Part shown: positions 37,522 to 52,000 of the stretch, piece by piece
How the letters are laid out: the number at the start of each line of letters is the position of its first letter
How positions within the stretch are numbered: position 1 is the stretch's first letter
Origin: Hydrangea macrophylla
Taxonomy: Eukaryota; Streptophyta; Magnoliopsida; Cornales; Hydrangeaceae
NCBI GenBank assembly: GCA_033977485.1
Contig: CM066988.1
Location: forward strand, 137,492,859 to 137,556,858
Direction: 5' to 3'
DNA: 64,000 bases
Program-made: the position numbers and the translations under genes
Notes under the pieces: generated by a model
What the model was told of the DNA's origin: nothing
Database searches by the model: none
The model's input: the letters and a program-made list of their open reading frames with translations, nothing else

Positions 37522-40500
37522 ATTTTGAAAGAGATTGGTAATTGAATTCTCAAAGTTTTAACCCAACCCACTTCAAATATCCTTTTGTTTTCTAATTCTT
37601 TTCTCATCTTAAACTATCAAGGCTTATGGAAGCAATGGGGGTTCAGAATCCTTCTTGAGTGGCTGCTTCTTGATGGCTTTAGTAGCTTTGTCCCTTCATA
37701 AATTCATTATCACTGTAGTTGGACTTCTACTCCCCACATTCTAAATGGGGCAGGGTGGGTCGGGGAACATATGAACGGGGTCGGAAATGAGGCCACTCCT
37801 AGCACGGGGTGCGGATAGACTAGTGGATGCCTCTATCTAGATAGGGCCCCAGCGTGGGCAAGGAAGGGGGACTCTGTTCTAGACCCTCCTAGTTTCTATC
37901 TCTTGAAGATTCGCTATAAATAAACAATATTGGTGAAACAAGAAATGTTTTGAAAAAGTAAAGGATCAGCAGAAGCTATTCTTTTGAAAATTGACCTGAC
38001 ACCTTCCAAATGCTTCAAGAAAAATGTCCACTCTAACTGCAAAAAGACAGTGCTAGCAGCAAGTGTTGAAAAGCTTAAGCTCAAAAATTGACATTCACAG
38101 TCGGGGGCAGATAATAACAATCTTCCTTTCATAACAATCTTCCTTTCATAACAAAGTGCAAACATACACAATCTTCCTTTCATAAAAATTGACATTCGCT
38201 GAGTGCGCATGTAGTGCGTATGGACTCCATTAGAGTTTTTGGAGATGACTGAGTGCGGCATGAGTGCGTCGCGACATGCCGAGAGTGCGTCGCGACATGC
38301 CGAGAGTGCTGCCCCAGGTTTTTTTTTTTTAAGTGGCGGGGGTATATTTTTAATTTTAAAAACTTTTGAGGGGTGTATAACAAATACAAAAGTAAAAAAG
38401 AGAGGCATATACAAGGAAAAAACAAGGGTTTTTTCATTTTGTGAGATCAGACAAATCGGTCTTCCTCTCTCTCTCTCTCTTCTAGCTGTCGGCTAGGGCA
38501 TAGCAGCTCCCTGGAGTCTCCCTTTCGTCGCCTCTCAGGTTTGTCTATCTCCCCTCTGCTTCGTCTCTCTATTTCACACACACACACACACAACCTCTCT
38601 AACTCTCGATCTGCTCTAGCGGCGCAGTGGCTGTCTCTCCCTCTCTCTGTTCGAGATCTCTCTCTCTCGATCTCTCTCTCTCTCTGTCTCTCTTTGTCAT
38701 CCAGGTATGGGGTTCTCGTCTCTCACTCTGTTTGTTATTTATTTTCTCTCTCCTTTTTTATATGGTTTTTTTCTTTTTTGGTTAGTCATATGACTCATAT
38801 CATATTTCATGTTTTTTGTTTTATAATTTTTATACCTTGTTACTTGTTTTACTTGTGAGATTTATTTTTTGATTTGTGAAATATTTTTTTTGGTAGCCCT
38901 CTGTTAGAAATGAAATCCGAGTGTGTGAATTCAACTACCGCCCCTACGGATTTTAGTGCGGATACTAATGAAGACACTAATTTCCTCTGTGGAGGTATGA
39001 AACTAAGTTAGAAAGAAAGGGTAAAGGTGGAAATTGGAGCTTCCAATGCAAGTTCTGTAACAAAACAGCGGTGGGATCATATGCTCGAGTGAAGGCACAT
39101 CTTTTGAAATTAACCAGCAATGGAATAGCGGTATGCCAAAAAGTGACTCCGGGAAATAAAACTGAATTCCAACAGCTTATCAATGAAGTTGAGAATACAA
39201 GGTCAGTGATGTCAGTCCCACTTCCATCCAGCTCAACCCAAGGGCCATTTGCGACAACGCCAATGCCAATGCCAATGCAAATGCCACTGCAGCCAAGTAG
39301 TGAAATTAGGAAGAGAAAGGTGTCCGCAATTGAAAAGGCATTTAATAATGAATGTAGAGAGCATTTAAGGAGTGAGATAGCAAGAATGTTTTATGCTTCA
39401 GGTTTGCCCTTTCATTTTGCTAGGAGCCCATACTATATAAATTGTTTCACGTATGCGGTTAACCACAACATAGCCGGTTTTATTCCACCGGGATACAATG
39501 CCTTAAGAACTACTTTGTTGCAAAAGGAAAGGGCAAATATTGAAAGGTTGTTGGAGCCCATAAAAGGGACTTGGGGGGAAAAAGGGGTGAGCATCGTCAC
39601 CGATGGTTGGACAGATGCTCAAAGAAGGCCACTAACAAACTTTATGGCCGTGACCGAGAACGGACCAATGTTTTAAGAGCAGTCAATTGTGAGGGAGAGT
39701 ACAAGGATAAAAATTTATTGCAAATTTGATGAAGGAGGCCATCAAAGAGGTTGGGCCTAGAAATGTAGTCCAAGTGATAAAGGATAATTCTCCTGTGTGT
39801 AAGGCGGCAAGAATGCTTGTTGAGGCTCAATATCCTCACATATTCTGGACTCCGTGTGTGGTGCACACCCTTAATCTCGTTCTTAAAGACATGTGCAGCA
39901 AAAAATACCGAAAGCAATGCGGAAGCTTATTTCGAGTGTGGTTGGATCACTGATGTGGCTGGGGATGCGATCATAATTAAGAATTTCGTAGTCAACCATA
40001 ACATGAGATTGGCCATGTATAATGATTTTGTGAGCTTGAGGTTGCTTTCAATTGCAAAAACAAGATTTGCTTCGACTATTGTCATGTTGAAGAGATTTAA
40101 ACTTGTTAAAGCGTGGTCTCCAATCAATGGTACTTTGTTAGAGGTGGTCAATGTACAAGGATGATAACATGGGAATGGCATCTAAAGTGAAGGAACTTAT
40201 TCTAAGTGATGTTTGGTGGGACAAAGTAGACAAAATACTCGCCTTCACTAATCCAATTTATGATATGCTTCGATTTGCCGACACGGATAAGCCCGCTTTG
40301 CATTTAATTTATGAAATGTGGGATTCGATGATTGAAAAGGTGAAAAAGGCAATCTATCAGAATGAGGCACGGCAAGAAACCGAAGAGTCAACATTCTACA
40401 ATGCTGTGTATACCATCCTTACTCAAAGATGGTCAAAGAGTAGCATGCCATTTCATTGCATGGCACACGCTTTGAATCCAAGGTAACTTAAAAATTTTAA

Positions 40501-43500
40501 CGTCAAAGAATTAGCATTAAAATAAATATTTAAATATCTTAGCACGTTAGCTCACTACTTGATTTCTAATCTAGATATTATAGCAAAGAATGGCTCAATG
40601 GAGCTCCTGGCCGTGTTCCTCCACACAAAGATAATGAGATTGGCGAAGAGAGGGCCCATTGTTTGAGGATATTTTTTCCAAATAATGAGGATAGACAAAA
40701 GGAGATTCTTGAGTTCCACGACTTTTCTTCTGGAGCTGCACAATTTGGTAATTTTTACTCATTGGCAGATAGGGGGACTCTAGATCCAAAAGCTTGGTGG
40801 GCGTTCTATGGTTCTTCGGCGCCCTTGTTGCAGAACATAGCTTTAAAACTTCTAGGACAACCGTGTTCGTCATCTTGTTTTGAGAGAAATTGGAGCACCT
40901 ACTCTTTCATTCATTCAATAAGAAGGAACAAAATTCAACCACAACATGCTGAAAACTTAGTCTTTGTGCACACAAATCTTCGCCTCCTTTCAAGACAAAA
41001 CCCAAATTATATGAAAGGAGAAACTAAGATGTGGGACGTTGGTGGAGATGTTTTTGATCCTCTTGATGGTGCTGGAGAACTTGAGATTGCAAATCTCTCA
41101 CTGGATGAGCCGGAAATGGAGGCCGAGCTTTGTGCAGAAAATGAAGTCCATGATGATGTTGCAAGTTGAAATAAATAAAGAGCTTAAAGTCTTTTTCTTT
41201 GCTTGTTTGAATGGATGATAGACAACACTTATTATTTATGTGTGTTATGGTTTGCTTGAATTAAGTTATGCAAGACTTTGTTTAACATTTAATATTAATT
41301 TGCTTCTTGTTGTTTGCATACTTGTTGTTTTCTTGCTAGTTGAATTACATTGGTTAGTAAAAAAATAATGGTAGAATAGTTTTTATATACTATATAGTAA
41401 TATATAAATGTGCATCAAATATATATATATATATATAAATGCTATGTAAAATATATTTTAAAATTTTTATTTAAGTACCCCTGCCGCACTCGCACTGTTG
41501 ATTTTGGGAAAATTGCCGAACTCTCCGCACTCGCGTCCCCTCATCCGTACTGGTGCTTCCTATCTAGTAGCTTACTACTTTATTAGTTAGCATATTAGTA
41601 TTAGTTAGTGTTACTTATATTATTACTTATTGCTTATATTGTTAGTCATACTTTATTTATGGATTAGTTTTAAAATTTGTTAAAAAAAAAGTAGTGTGTA
41701 TCAAAATAATAGTGTTATATAAAAAAAGTAATGTTTATCAAAATAATAGTACTACTTATTGCTTATATTATTAGTCATACTTTATTTATGGATTAGTTTT
41801 AAAATTTGTTAAAAAGAAGTAATGTTTATCAAAATAATAGTGTCATATAATTATAATGTTATTACTAGATGAGTTACATCCTTATAAATATATATATATA
41901 TATAAAATAATAATAAAATTAGTCATACTTTTTTATTAATTAATCTTAAAATCTTATTTTAAAAAAAAAAGTACCGTTTATAAATTTGATCAAAAAAATT
42001 ACAGTGGACAATGATTATTTCTTATAATAGACGCATTGATATATTTATCAAATTTTATAACTTACCAATGTAATGTCTTAAAAAAATTAATTATGTATTA
42101 TGTATAGGAATGTCGGGAAAAAATAAAGATGACATTTCACAACCAGTTGGAAAAAAAAAAAAAAAAAACCCGGCAACGAAGCACTGGAGACAGATTGGAG
42201 ATAATTGGCAACATGTGCAATGCAACTACTGTCACAATCTAATGAAGGGTGGTGGTGTGTCACGTTTGAAGCAACACTTGGCTGGAGGTGATCCAAATGT
42301 TGAAAGATGTGATAAGTGCCCTTCAGCAGTCTCTAAAGCAATGAGGGACTACTTGAATCGTAATAAGAAAGAGAATGAGAAAGTGGAAGAACAAAGAGCT
42401 CAAATGAGGAGGAATTTGATCGGAACTGCTAAAAGGAGAAGTGGGATTGAAATCAATGATTCGGATGATGATGATAGAGAATTGACTTAGAGTACGCTAA
42501 ACAACAATCTATTCATGATATTCATATGGCTGGTGAAATGTATAGAAGAGCAAGGGGGGAACCATCCACTCAAAAGGGAGGTGCAAATGCAATGCATAAA
42601 CTAATGCGATCTCGTAGTGTGAAAGAAGCTTGGAATAAGATGTCTTACCAAATCACAAAAAGATAAGAAAAAAGGACTTGACATTCATGAAATGACTCCT
42701 TCATTGCATCGAAATAAGGAAGTCCAACAAGCAAAGGTAACTCATTTGTAGAATCCAGAAAAGTGGGCAATGTCAGCAAAACATGCAATAGCAAAGTTCT
42801 TCATATACGAAAATATCCCACCATCCAAGGCTCAAGGCCACTTTTATCAATTGATAATAAGATGAAATTGCATTAGCTGGTGCAGGTGTCGTAGAGCCAA
42901 CACCCTACGAGATTGGAGGGTCATTATTATATGATGAAATAGAAGAGCTGAGGGAATATATTGAGCTTTTCAAGAAGTTTGACACTTGTGGAGTCACAAT
43001 CATGTGTGATGGGTGATCTTCAAATTAGCAATTATCAACTTCTTGGTTTATTGTGATGGAAAGGTTATTTTTCACCGATCTTTTAATGCTTCAAATAATG
43101 ATAAGGATGCAACATTCATTTATGATCTGATGGATCAGACCATTCAACAAATTAGAGATAAACATGTGGTTCAGATCATCACAGACAATGGGAGTGTATA
43201 CAAGAAGGCCGGTGAAATGTTGATGGAAGTGAATCCATACTTATATTGGACTCCTTGTGCAACTCATTCCCTTAACTTAATCTTACATGATTTTGCTAGC
43301 ATTGAGGCTGTGCGGAATGTCTTAGATAAGGCAAAGAGGGTCACAAATACCACCACAACAGAATATTGGCAATATACCAAACATACTGCAAGGGAGAATT
43401 GATTCGTCCAGGGCAAACACGATTTGGAACTAATTAGATTGCTCTTCTAAGTATTTTAGAGCATAAAAGTGGTTTGCAAAGGATGTTCACATCAGATGAT

Positions 43501-44815
43501 TGGGATATGAGTGCAGGTAGCAAAGACGTAATGGGGAAGCGAGTACAAGCTACTATACTCGATGTGAAATTTTGGGAAAAAGCAAAGATTGTTGTCGACA
43601 TTCATGCACCTATTGCAAAGGTTTTAAAGATGGTGGATGGGTAGAGAAGAGCTACAAGCCTACAATGCTTCAGTATGAACGTGGTCAAGGTTGACATTGT
43701 AATCCACGCAATCAGAGAAATAATCCCGCACCAATTGATGCTATGGATATAGATATGATCAACACTGACATGTCTAGTATGAGTATGAGTGGGGGTGACT
43801 TCTACGGGCAAGGATCATCATCTTCAAATGCTTATGGCTCAGGACACGATTCACATACAGCTGGTCAAGTTTATACATCTGGATATGACTCCTAAGTATC
43901 ATCCTCACAAGGCTATGGACATGACGATGGACTTCAATTTGGATGTGTGGTCAAGTTGATTATGAGAGGTTTAGGACTCAATATGAGGCATGGGTTCGTG
44001 CTTACATGGGTTGGACTGAGTATTGCCGATATATCCAGAACACGTATAATGTTCCTCTTGGTGAATACCGGGAGCCTGGACCAATTTATGCCCCTGCTCG
44101 ACACTCTACAGCCGGTTGGATGTGGATTTATTGGATAAACAATCATTTATATTTTGGAGATGTCTTATTAGCTCCTTATGTGCTTATATGTAACTTTTCT
44201 TTTCTATGAATGGTGTTTTCTGTATTCTATGAACTGCTTGACAGTAGATTGACTCCTTAATTATCATGCATTTTCAATTTGAACTATATATTATTGATAT
44301 AACTACATATACAGACCTCCCAAAGGTTCAATTAATCAATTATAAGCTTTAAATGTGCATACAGTTTAGTTTGAAGTTATGCTTCCACAAGTTTCTTTGT
44401 GTTTCCAGTTTTTTTCTGGCGTTTTCACATGTTTCCGAAACGTTTCCGTTTCCGGGAACATCGAAACCTACACCGAAACGAAATTTTGATCCTTGCTCTC
44501 GACACAATGACCATAAAAGGGTACTTTAATACACCCCATGATTGGTTGGATAGATAAATGTTTTGGTCTAAAGCACGACAAAGGTACGAATTTCTGAAGC
44601 TCTCTCAATAATTTAGTTAGATCAATCTTCAACTTAGAAAATAAAACTTACTTTCAGATAATCATTAGAAGTAGACAATAGCACAGTTTGATAATTAACG
44701 ATAATTGGCAAACCATATTTCTTTAGGCATATTTCAATCAAGTTATTAAAAAAGAGGCATAGACACACTTGGGAAAAATATTGTACAATATCACTACCCC
44801 TGTGAGTGAGTGAGT

Positions 44816-44857
<42 letters not shown>

Positions 44858-45988
44858 GACATGGCACAAAAGTGACATGGCACAAAAGTGAGACTTTTTT
44901 TTAAGTCCCTCTGTCCGAAATTGAGCTTCGTTTTTTCTTAAATGGAAAACTTTAAGGCAAGAAAATAATGCAATGAAACTGCATGTTTTGGTATTTTCCT
45001 TCCAACTTGCCTCTTAGCATGTTCACGTTTAATCTATTATGTAGGCAAGGATACAAGGATAGCATGGGAAAGTTGAAAAAACAATGCTTCAGTTTTTCTA
45101 TTCGGGTAATAAAGAAGGAAAGCAAGAAACTCAATTTGGAATGAACTAGCAGATTTGTCATAGAATGCCTTCGTCTTTTAAGCCATTAACTATTTCAAAA
45201 ATAACCAAGTCTCACTTTGTGATAACTTCATTTTCCTGTGGCCACGGAGAGATGTTAACTCACAAGCCTAACAAGGGAGCGGATTACCATTCAGGAGTTC
45301 AATCTTACTGAAAAATAAAATAAAATTCGGGCTAATAAAAAAACCGTACAAATGTCTACACATGCTCGATGCAGAAAGTGTGAAGCAAGTTATGCTAGAA
45401 CAAGGAAAAGATGCCGACCTCAAAGAAATCAGCCGTATTGACCAATGAAGTCAGAGAAAACACCAATCTCAATATTGGAGCTATGATCATTCGTTGCTTA
45501 TCAACATCCACAGGTAAATGTCTTCCGAACTTTGCCTCAACCCGCCTTAAACTTCCCTAAATACAAAATCTTGCTTTAATTAGGTCTCAAAATGAGGTAA
45601 AATGAGACTAAACTACACAAATGATACCTTAATCTGCATATTGACTGCTCTGCATGAAGCCATATGCTCCAAGGCACCCATGGAGAACAAAACCTCGGCC
45701 CCAGATTTACCATATTTGTAGCTGATTCTTAACAACAGAGCAAATTCTGCCTCAAGAGTACAAACTCGTTGCAATGAATCCATTGAATGCCCGGCATCCT
45801 AAAAATTTGAATGTATGCAAGTGAGAAAGAGATTACATGCTACAAGCAGATTGTGTATTAGTAATTATTACCAGCAAGAGAACTTACTGGCCAAATGTAT
45901 TAAGATTATGTCCATGAGAAGAAAAAAAAGGAAGATGATACACACTCATTAACAAAGCAATTTCATAAGAGGCCATACAAACTTATCC

Positions 45989-46029
<41 letters not shown>

Positions 46030-49000
46030 AAATGAACTTGAATACACTTTTTTGTGCACATATACCGGATGAGAAACACTCACAGTGAAAATTCAGTTGA
46101 TAATTCATAAATGAATGAGAAGAAAAGTTACTATTACTAATACATGATAGAGTGTTGGGTATCTAAGAAACAGTGTATGAGGAATTGCCAAAATGCAAAT
46201 CATGAGATGCATGAGGCCTAAGGCACTTTAACAATAAAAGTAGAAATAGCTACGTCTACGCCAACGGATGTAGGAGTACCACTTAAAATAGAATTTTCAA
46301 TGTACCACTAAGTGAAGGAAAGATGACTAAGCCAGTCATATGGTCCGCATAGCAATCAAGCTAATGAAGCAAAATCAAAATATGAAAAGGTGATATTGTA
46401 AATAAATGCATGGTAGTGCATTGTTTAGCAGAAGTAATGAATATTGGCAAAACCTGAAAAATGTGAACTTGTGTGACACGTAGTTAGAGCTGAACTGAGC
46501 TTAATAATCACAAGCAACAGGGTGTTAAATATCATCTGTTAACGCCATCACCAACAGATTTGGTAGGAAGCAAGATCGCTATAACACGTTGTAACAGCGA
46601 AGGGAGTTGCAACAAAATTGAAAAACCATAGTAGTTATGATAAGAACGGAGACCTAAGGTGATAAAATTTGCATGTAGAAGGATGCTACCCGATGAAAGG
46701 CATAGCTCAAAGGACAGACCAAGGGCTTCAGTCCCCTACTTCCACAAGTCTAGTTTAAAAGTAATTTGAAGAGTTTACTCGTATGAAGTTTGACTTAGAG
46801 GAAATCTCAATCATTCAAAAAGAGGAATTACTTTGGAAGTCCATGGAAGCTTATAACCATGCAATATTCCAATATTAATTGGCCGATGGATATCTTGAGT
46901 TAGGGGTTCGGAAATATGAAAATTAAAGACGACTACAATAGGAAAGCGGCATAATGAGGTGATCAATCCAAAAACGGTGTAAGCTAATTCCAGACGGGCA
47001 ATGATAAAAAATAATAATAATAATAAATTAATTAATTAATTAATTAAGGAACTGCATAGAATATGGAGTACTAGATCAACCCACGTAATTTCAGATATTT
47101 TACTGCTGAACATATACCCCTTTTCTAATATCCCAGGAATACCAGGTTTTTTGTGCAGCCTCAAAGAAGCAAAGAAAAGGAGAATTACTGGACTGTAATC
47201 TAAAACCAAGGATACATACATACATGCTACTCATCAGAACAAAAATATATATATATATACAAATGCCTCAATTGAAATAATGAAATAATCGTGAAATAAG
47301 CGTAACGATGAGCTTCAACAAATAAAAACAGCTCCATAGCGGGGAATGATATACACCTGATATGAGACATTGCTGATACTCATGAGGCAAGACCTTAGAA
47401 AACCTCTACTTTGAAGTTGGCTTAAGAAAAATTTCTCATGATCAATACAAATCAATGCATCCAGAACATAGAGTGATATTGTCTTGCCAGATTCACTGCC
47501 TTGAGCTGCGTCCTTTATGACCTGGAAAGCAAAATTTATACAAAATAAAGTAGATAATCAGAAAAAGCAAAGAAAAGGAAATTTAGATAAGTACATAACC
47601 ATATATATTACAAGTTCAGTACGCACAGGAAAAACTGTAATTCCGCAAATATTAGTATGATGAAGGAAGCGAAATAAATTAATCTGATAAGGCAAAACAA
47701 TGAACGAGGAGATAAGAACCTAACTATACAATACATTTATTAAATAGTTCAGTATGCAGAAAAGGAACATGCAAAAATTAGTATGATTAAAATTCAATCA
47801 AGTCACCATAAAAATATAGCACCAAATAAACTTCTAGAGTTTGTAAGATTGTCCACTTGGGGATGAAATTGACTAGGCTTTCAAAGTTGCAGCTTGCAGG
47901 ACTATAAGTGATTGGTAGAAAGTACGGACAAATATGATTTCAATTTTTTTCGTGTTCAAATATAGTCCAAAGGAAAGGGTAATGGGTTAAAGTTGACAAT
48001 GAAAATAGGATTTGGGGCTATAATTAGAGACCGTCTTGGGACAGTGAATAGTAACCGGACACCACTGTTCATAGGAAGAAGAAGAAGAAGACCACAAGGA
48101 TTTTTGCTCATGACAAACACAATTTCAATTTGTCATAAACTCTAACTCTATCAAGAAAAGATCACGTTATTGTTATTTATAAGTTGTCATGCGCTTCCTA
48201 CTCTCACTAGGATTAAGACTCAAAACAGGAAACTTGGAACCTTTGACACCTAAAAGAGTATTCTTGATAAACAAGGACTTGAAAATAAAAACCTATGAGG
48301 CCATGACATAATTTGACTCAAACGATGGCCAATAACCACTGCTACAACCCATGTCCAGCAAAACTAACAATTACCAATATACCCTCGACTCATAAGATGT
48401 AATAAAATCAAAATAAGTATGGCAAACAACATACTGATGCCAGCCATAGAGGTAGAGGAAACTGCAGCACCTGTAATTTCAGTAATCGAACATATGCATT
48501 TTCGGAATTTATAAATTGTAATTTCTGGATTTATATATGTTAATATACGAATTTTCGATCATATATGAGTTTTAGTTCATCTTGGTTATGTTTTAAACTT
48601 GTACATTGCTTAAACTTTACATTTGGGATTTTGGAGCCCCGAGGGCTCGAGTATGGAATCCGAGCGCTCGCGTGACTAGAGTGCTCGAGTTTTCATTTCT
48701 ATAAATACAACCTTTTGTCTCTTCATTTTGCACGAAATAAAAACAGAGTTTTTAGAGAGAGTTTCAATTTCAGGTTCTAGAGAGAGAAAGAGAGAATTCT
48801 TCATTTGAATCCTTCCAAACACAAATGCATGTGTTCAATTCATGATCTCCATACCATTCTACACATTTCGATCACTTGGATCATCATCTCTAGAGCGAAA
48901 TTCAGTTGGAGAAGTTATATTTCAGTTCCTTGCGCCTTTGAAGTTCGCTTTTGAAGTTCATATTCAAGAATCAAGAGTTTATCAACCAAATCTTTCTCAA

Positions 49001-52000
49001 ATTCACCATCTATCATCTATTTCTTTTGTGAGTGTTAAAACTCACTTTGTAACTTAAATTTTATGATTATACATGGTTATGTTGTTTGCATGTGGAATTA
49101 GAACAAAGTTGGAGCTTGCATGTCAGTGTTTTAACTAACAAAAATGTTCTGCCTGGGCTAGTCCGAGCGCTCGCGCTTGATCCGAGCGCTCGAGCCACTC
49201 GTGAGCGCTCGCGTGTGACAGATTCTTGTCATGTTACTATTGATACCTTAACTCTGATAGATTATAAACCCTGTGTTGTATGGGCATCCATGAGAATTGG
49301 TGTTAAGCCAACTTAGTTTTCATGTTTAGGTGATTATGAATCATTTGCATGTTAAAAGTATTTTCGGGTTAAAATTATAGTTACAACAGATTTACTTAAA
49401 TTCTTCATTTCATAAATATTGATGAATCCGTTGAGACGAGAATTCCCGGTTAAGGGCTAAAGAGAGAAAATTTGTAATTAGAAATAATGTACAACGTACG
49501 GGTATCAAAGTTACGGTCGATCGGTTTCGCGTCGGCTTTCGGTGTTGTATTTTCTACCAAATTGCTAATGTGACTCTTTCTATTCATAATGGTTACGTTA
49601 GTGTGGAGTTTCGAGGTGGAGTTTCGAGGAGGTCATTGTTGATATTGCGTTTCGTTCTTCCTACGTGGCAAGTGTCGTGGTTAGTTGATCCTTAGTGAGA
49701 TAATCGGTTGTTAAAGCATGATTCGTTATTGACGCACATGAGGTGGTCAATCGGCTATTGAAGCATGATTCTTTATTGATGCACATGAGGTGGTCAATCG
49801 GCTGGAAAAGCATGAATATCCTAGTTCAATGGCATTGTTGGATTCTTTGTTTTGAGTCTAGAGTCAGCCTCTAGTGGTTGTATCTGAGTCGTTAATCCGG
49901 GTCAAAATCGTTCTTAGTTCGGTTTGCGTTAATCCAGTCGGTAGTGAGTCTTCTAGTTTCTGGTAATTAATATCTTACATAGCGACTACAAAACTTATAT
50001 GGATAACATACGATGATCAGTTTATAGCGTGTAGCATGTGTTGTCATATACTAATGTGCAGTTTGAGATTTTTCATTCACTCGACTTTTATAGCTGATGG
50101 CGTTTTTATGCCTGGACATTCCCCGTCCAGCCTCTACAGATCTCTACGGCACGGCGTACGATGAACAGTTTGGCTGTGGTTTTTCCAATGGCGGCTTTTC
50201 AAGCGAAGGCCATGCCGGTTCTGACCTTCCGAGTGATGATTACTACGAGGAGAATTATGGATTTGCTAGCTAAAGATCGTCGTGTTTATGCTTAGTTTAT
50301 GTTGTTCTTACTTTATTATTGTAATAGCTTATTAACTTTCGGATTTAGTGACCGTGTGTCACAAAACTTCTTTATTTTCTGTTGGTCTGTAATATTATGT
50401 TTAAGATTCACGTTGGTTTAAGGTTTAATATTATTATGCTGATTAACTTAGACATGAACTTCATATTATATCTCGTTGTTATTATATCTTGTGGACAATC
50501 AGATGACACTAAACTCGTCACGTGTCTGCGGATCCATAAAGGAAAAATTTTATTTTCCCTATTTTTGGCTTACTCCGGGGCGTGACAGAAACTATGGCAC
50601 ACACTAATATACTGGTAATATTGTGATGCAAGTACATAATATAGGATATGCAAAAATCAAAATTCAAGAGTCAAACCGAAGGACACCTATGAAAAAATCT
50701 GTCAAGGCACCTACCAAATCTAGGATTGCTTGGGCATCTTTCTTTAGAATTGAAAAATTGGCCTGTGCTAATACTGCCTGCTCTTTGTCAATCTGGAAAC
50801 CAGATTGATTAGAAACCATTATATAGAAATGACAAATGAAAGCCTTTCCTAACAAGGTTAGAGAAACCAAACACCTTCTGGAGATCCAAATCTTCAGTGT
50901 CTCGCTCATCAAGTAACAAGGACTGTAGGACTGTTGTCGGAACATCTGGATCAAGCATATGCTGACAGTACTGGAAGTAGCTAAGAAGCAATGCATATTG
51001 ACTGAATAGAAACATCAACAAAGTTCAATAATGGAAGTAGCTAAGAAGCAATGCATATTGACTGAATAGAAACATCAACAAAGTTCAGATGCCTAATTCA
51101 AAATATTTGAACCACTAAAAAAGAATTAATTGCATAACTAAGCCCCACCGTCTCCTCAATGCCTCCGATGATTCGGGTCTCAGAATTGCCATAACAAGCT
51201 TAAACAATATAGAATGACAGGCCCCATTGGATAATTGTTTTGCCATGATAATATCAAGAGATGTGACAGTGTCCGAGTTTAAACCACCAGCACATACAAA
51301 TCTTTCATCACGTAGTTTAGCCATGCATGTAAGAGCAACCTGTGTAAAGAAAGAAAGAAAAAAAAAGAGCTCAGAACAACAAAACGAGAAACTTCCAAAG
51401 TTACTGTGTCGCAATCTGCTAAAGAACAGAAAAGTACAGATAGGTTAGAACTTGCCTGGGTCAAAATCACTGCCATCTTAAGCGAACAGTCTGGAGAAGC
51501 ACAAGCACTCACAGAGACGTCAAGCAACCTGTCAATAATGAGATGATTAGTTATAGTGACAATACACAGTTAAAAAAGTACTAAAGATGACAAGGTGACC
51601 CACTGAAACAGAATTTCCGATCGCTTTTCAAGAGATGATATTCTTCTGGATGCAGATACCTTTTAAGGAAACAAACAGAGACAAACGAAAGGAAGTCAGA
51701 AATATAGAGCTAAGCAAACTACCGTTAGATGAGAGCACATTCCCAAGTGAAGAATTTAATATGAATCTATGTAACAAATATAACTAGATTAAACAAAGAT
51801 ATTAACCTCAACAATCTGAGACCAGCCAGTTAACATATGAAGTTGGGCAGCTTGTTCTTCAAGGTTCTTATTGTATTTCCATCCCCATCGTAACAACTGC
51901 TGAATTGTATCTCTTACTTCGTTGAGCTCAACTTCACTGCCAAAAGAGCTCAGTTCGGGATTCACTAAATTGCACTTCTGAAACAACGAATTAAATAAGA

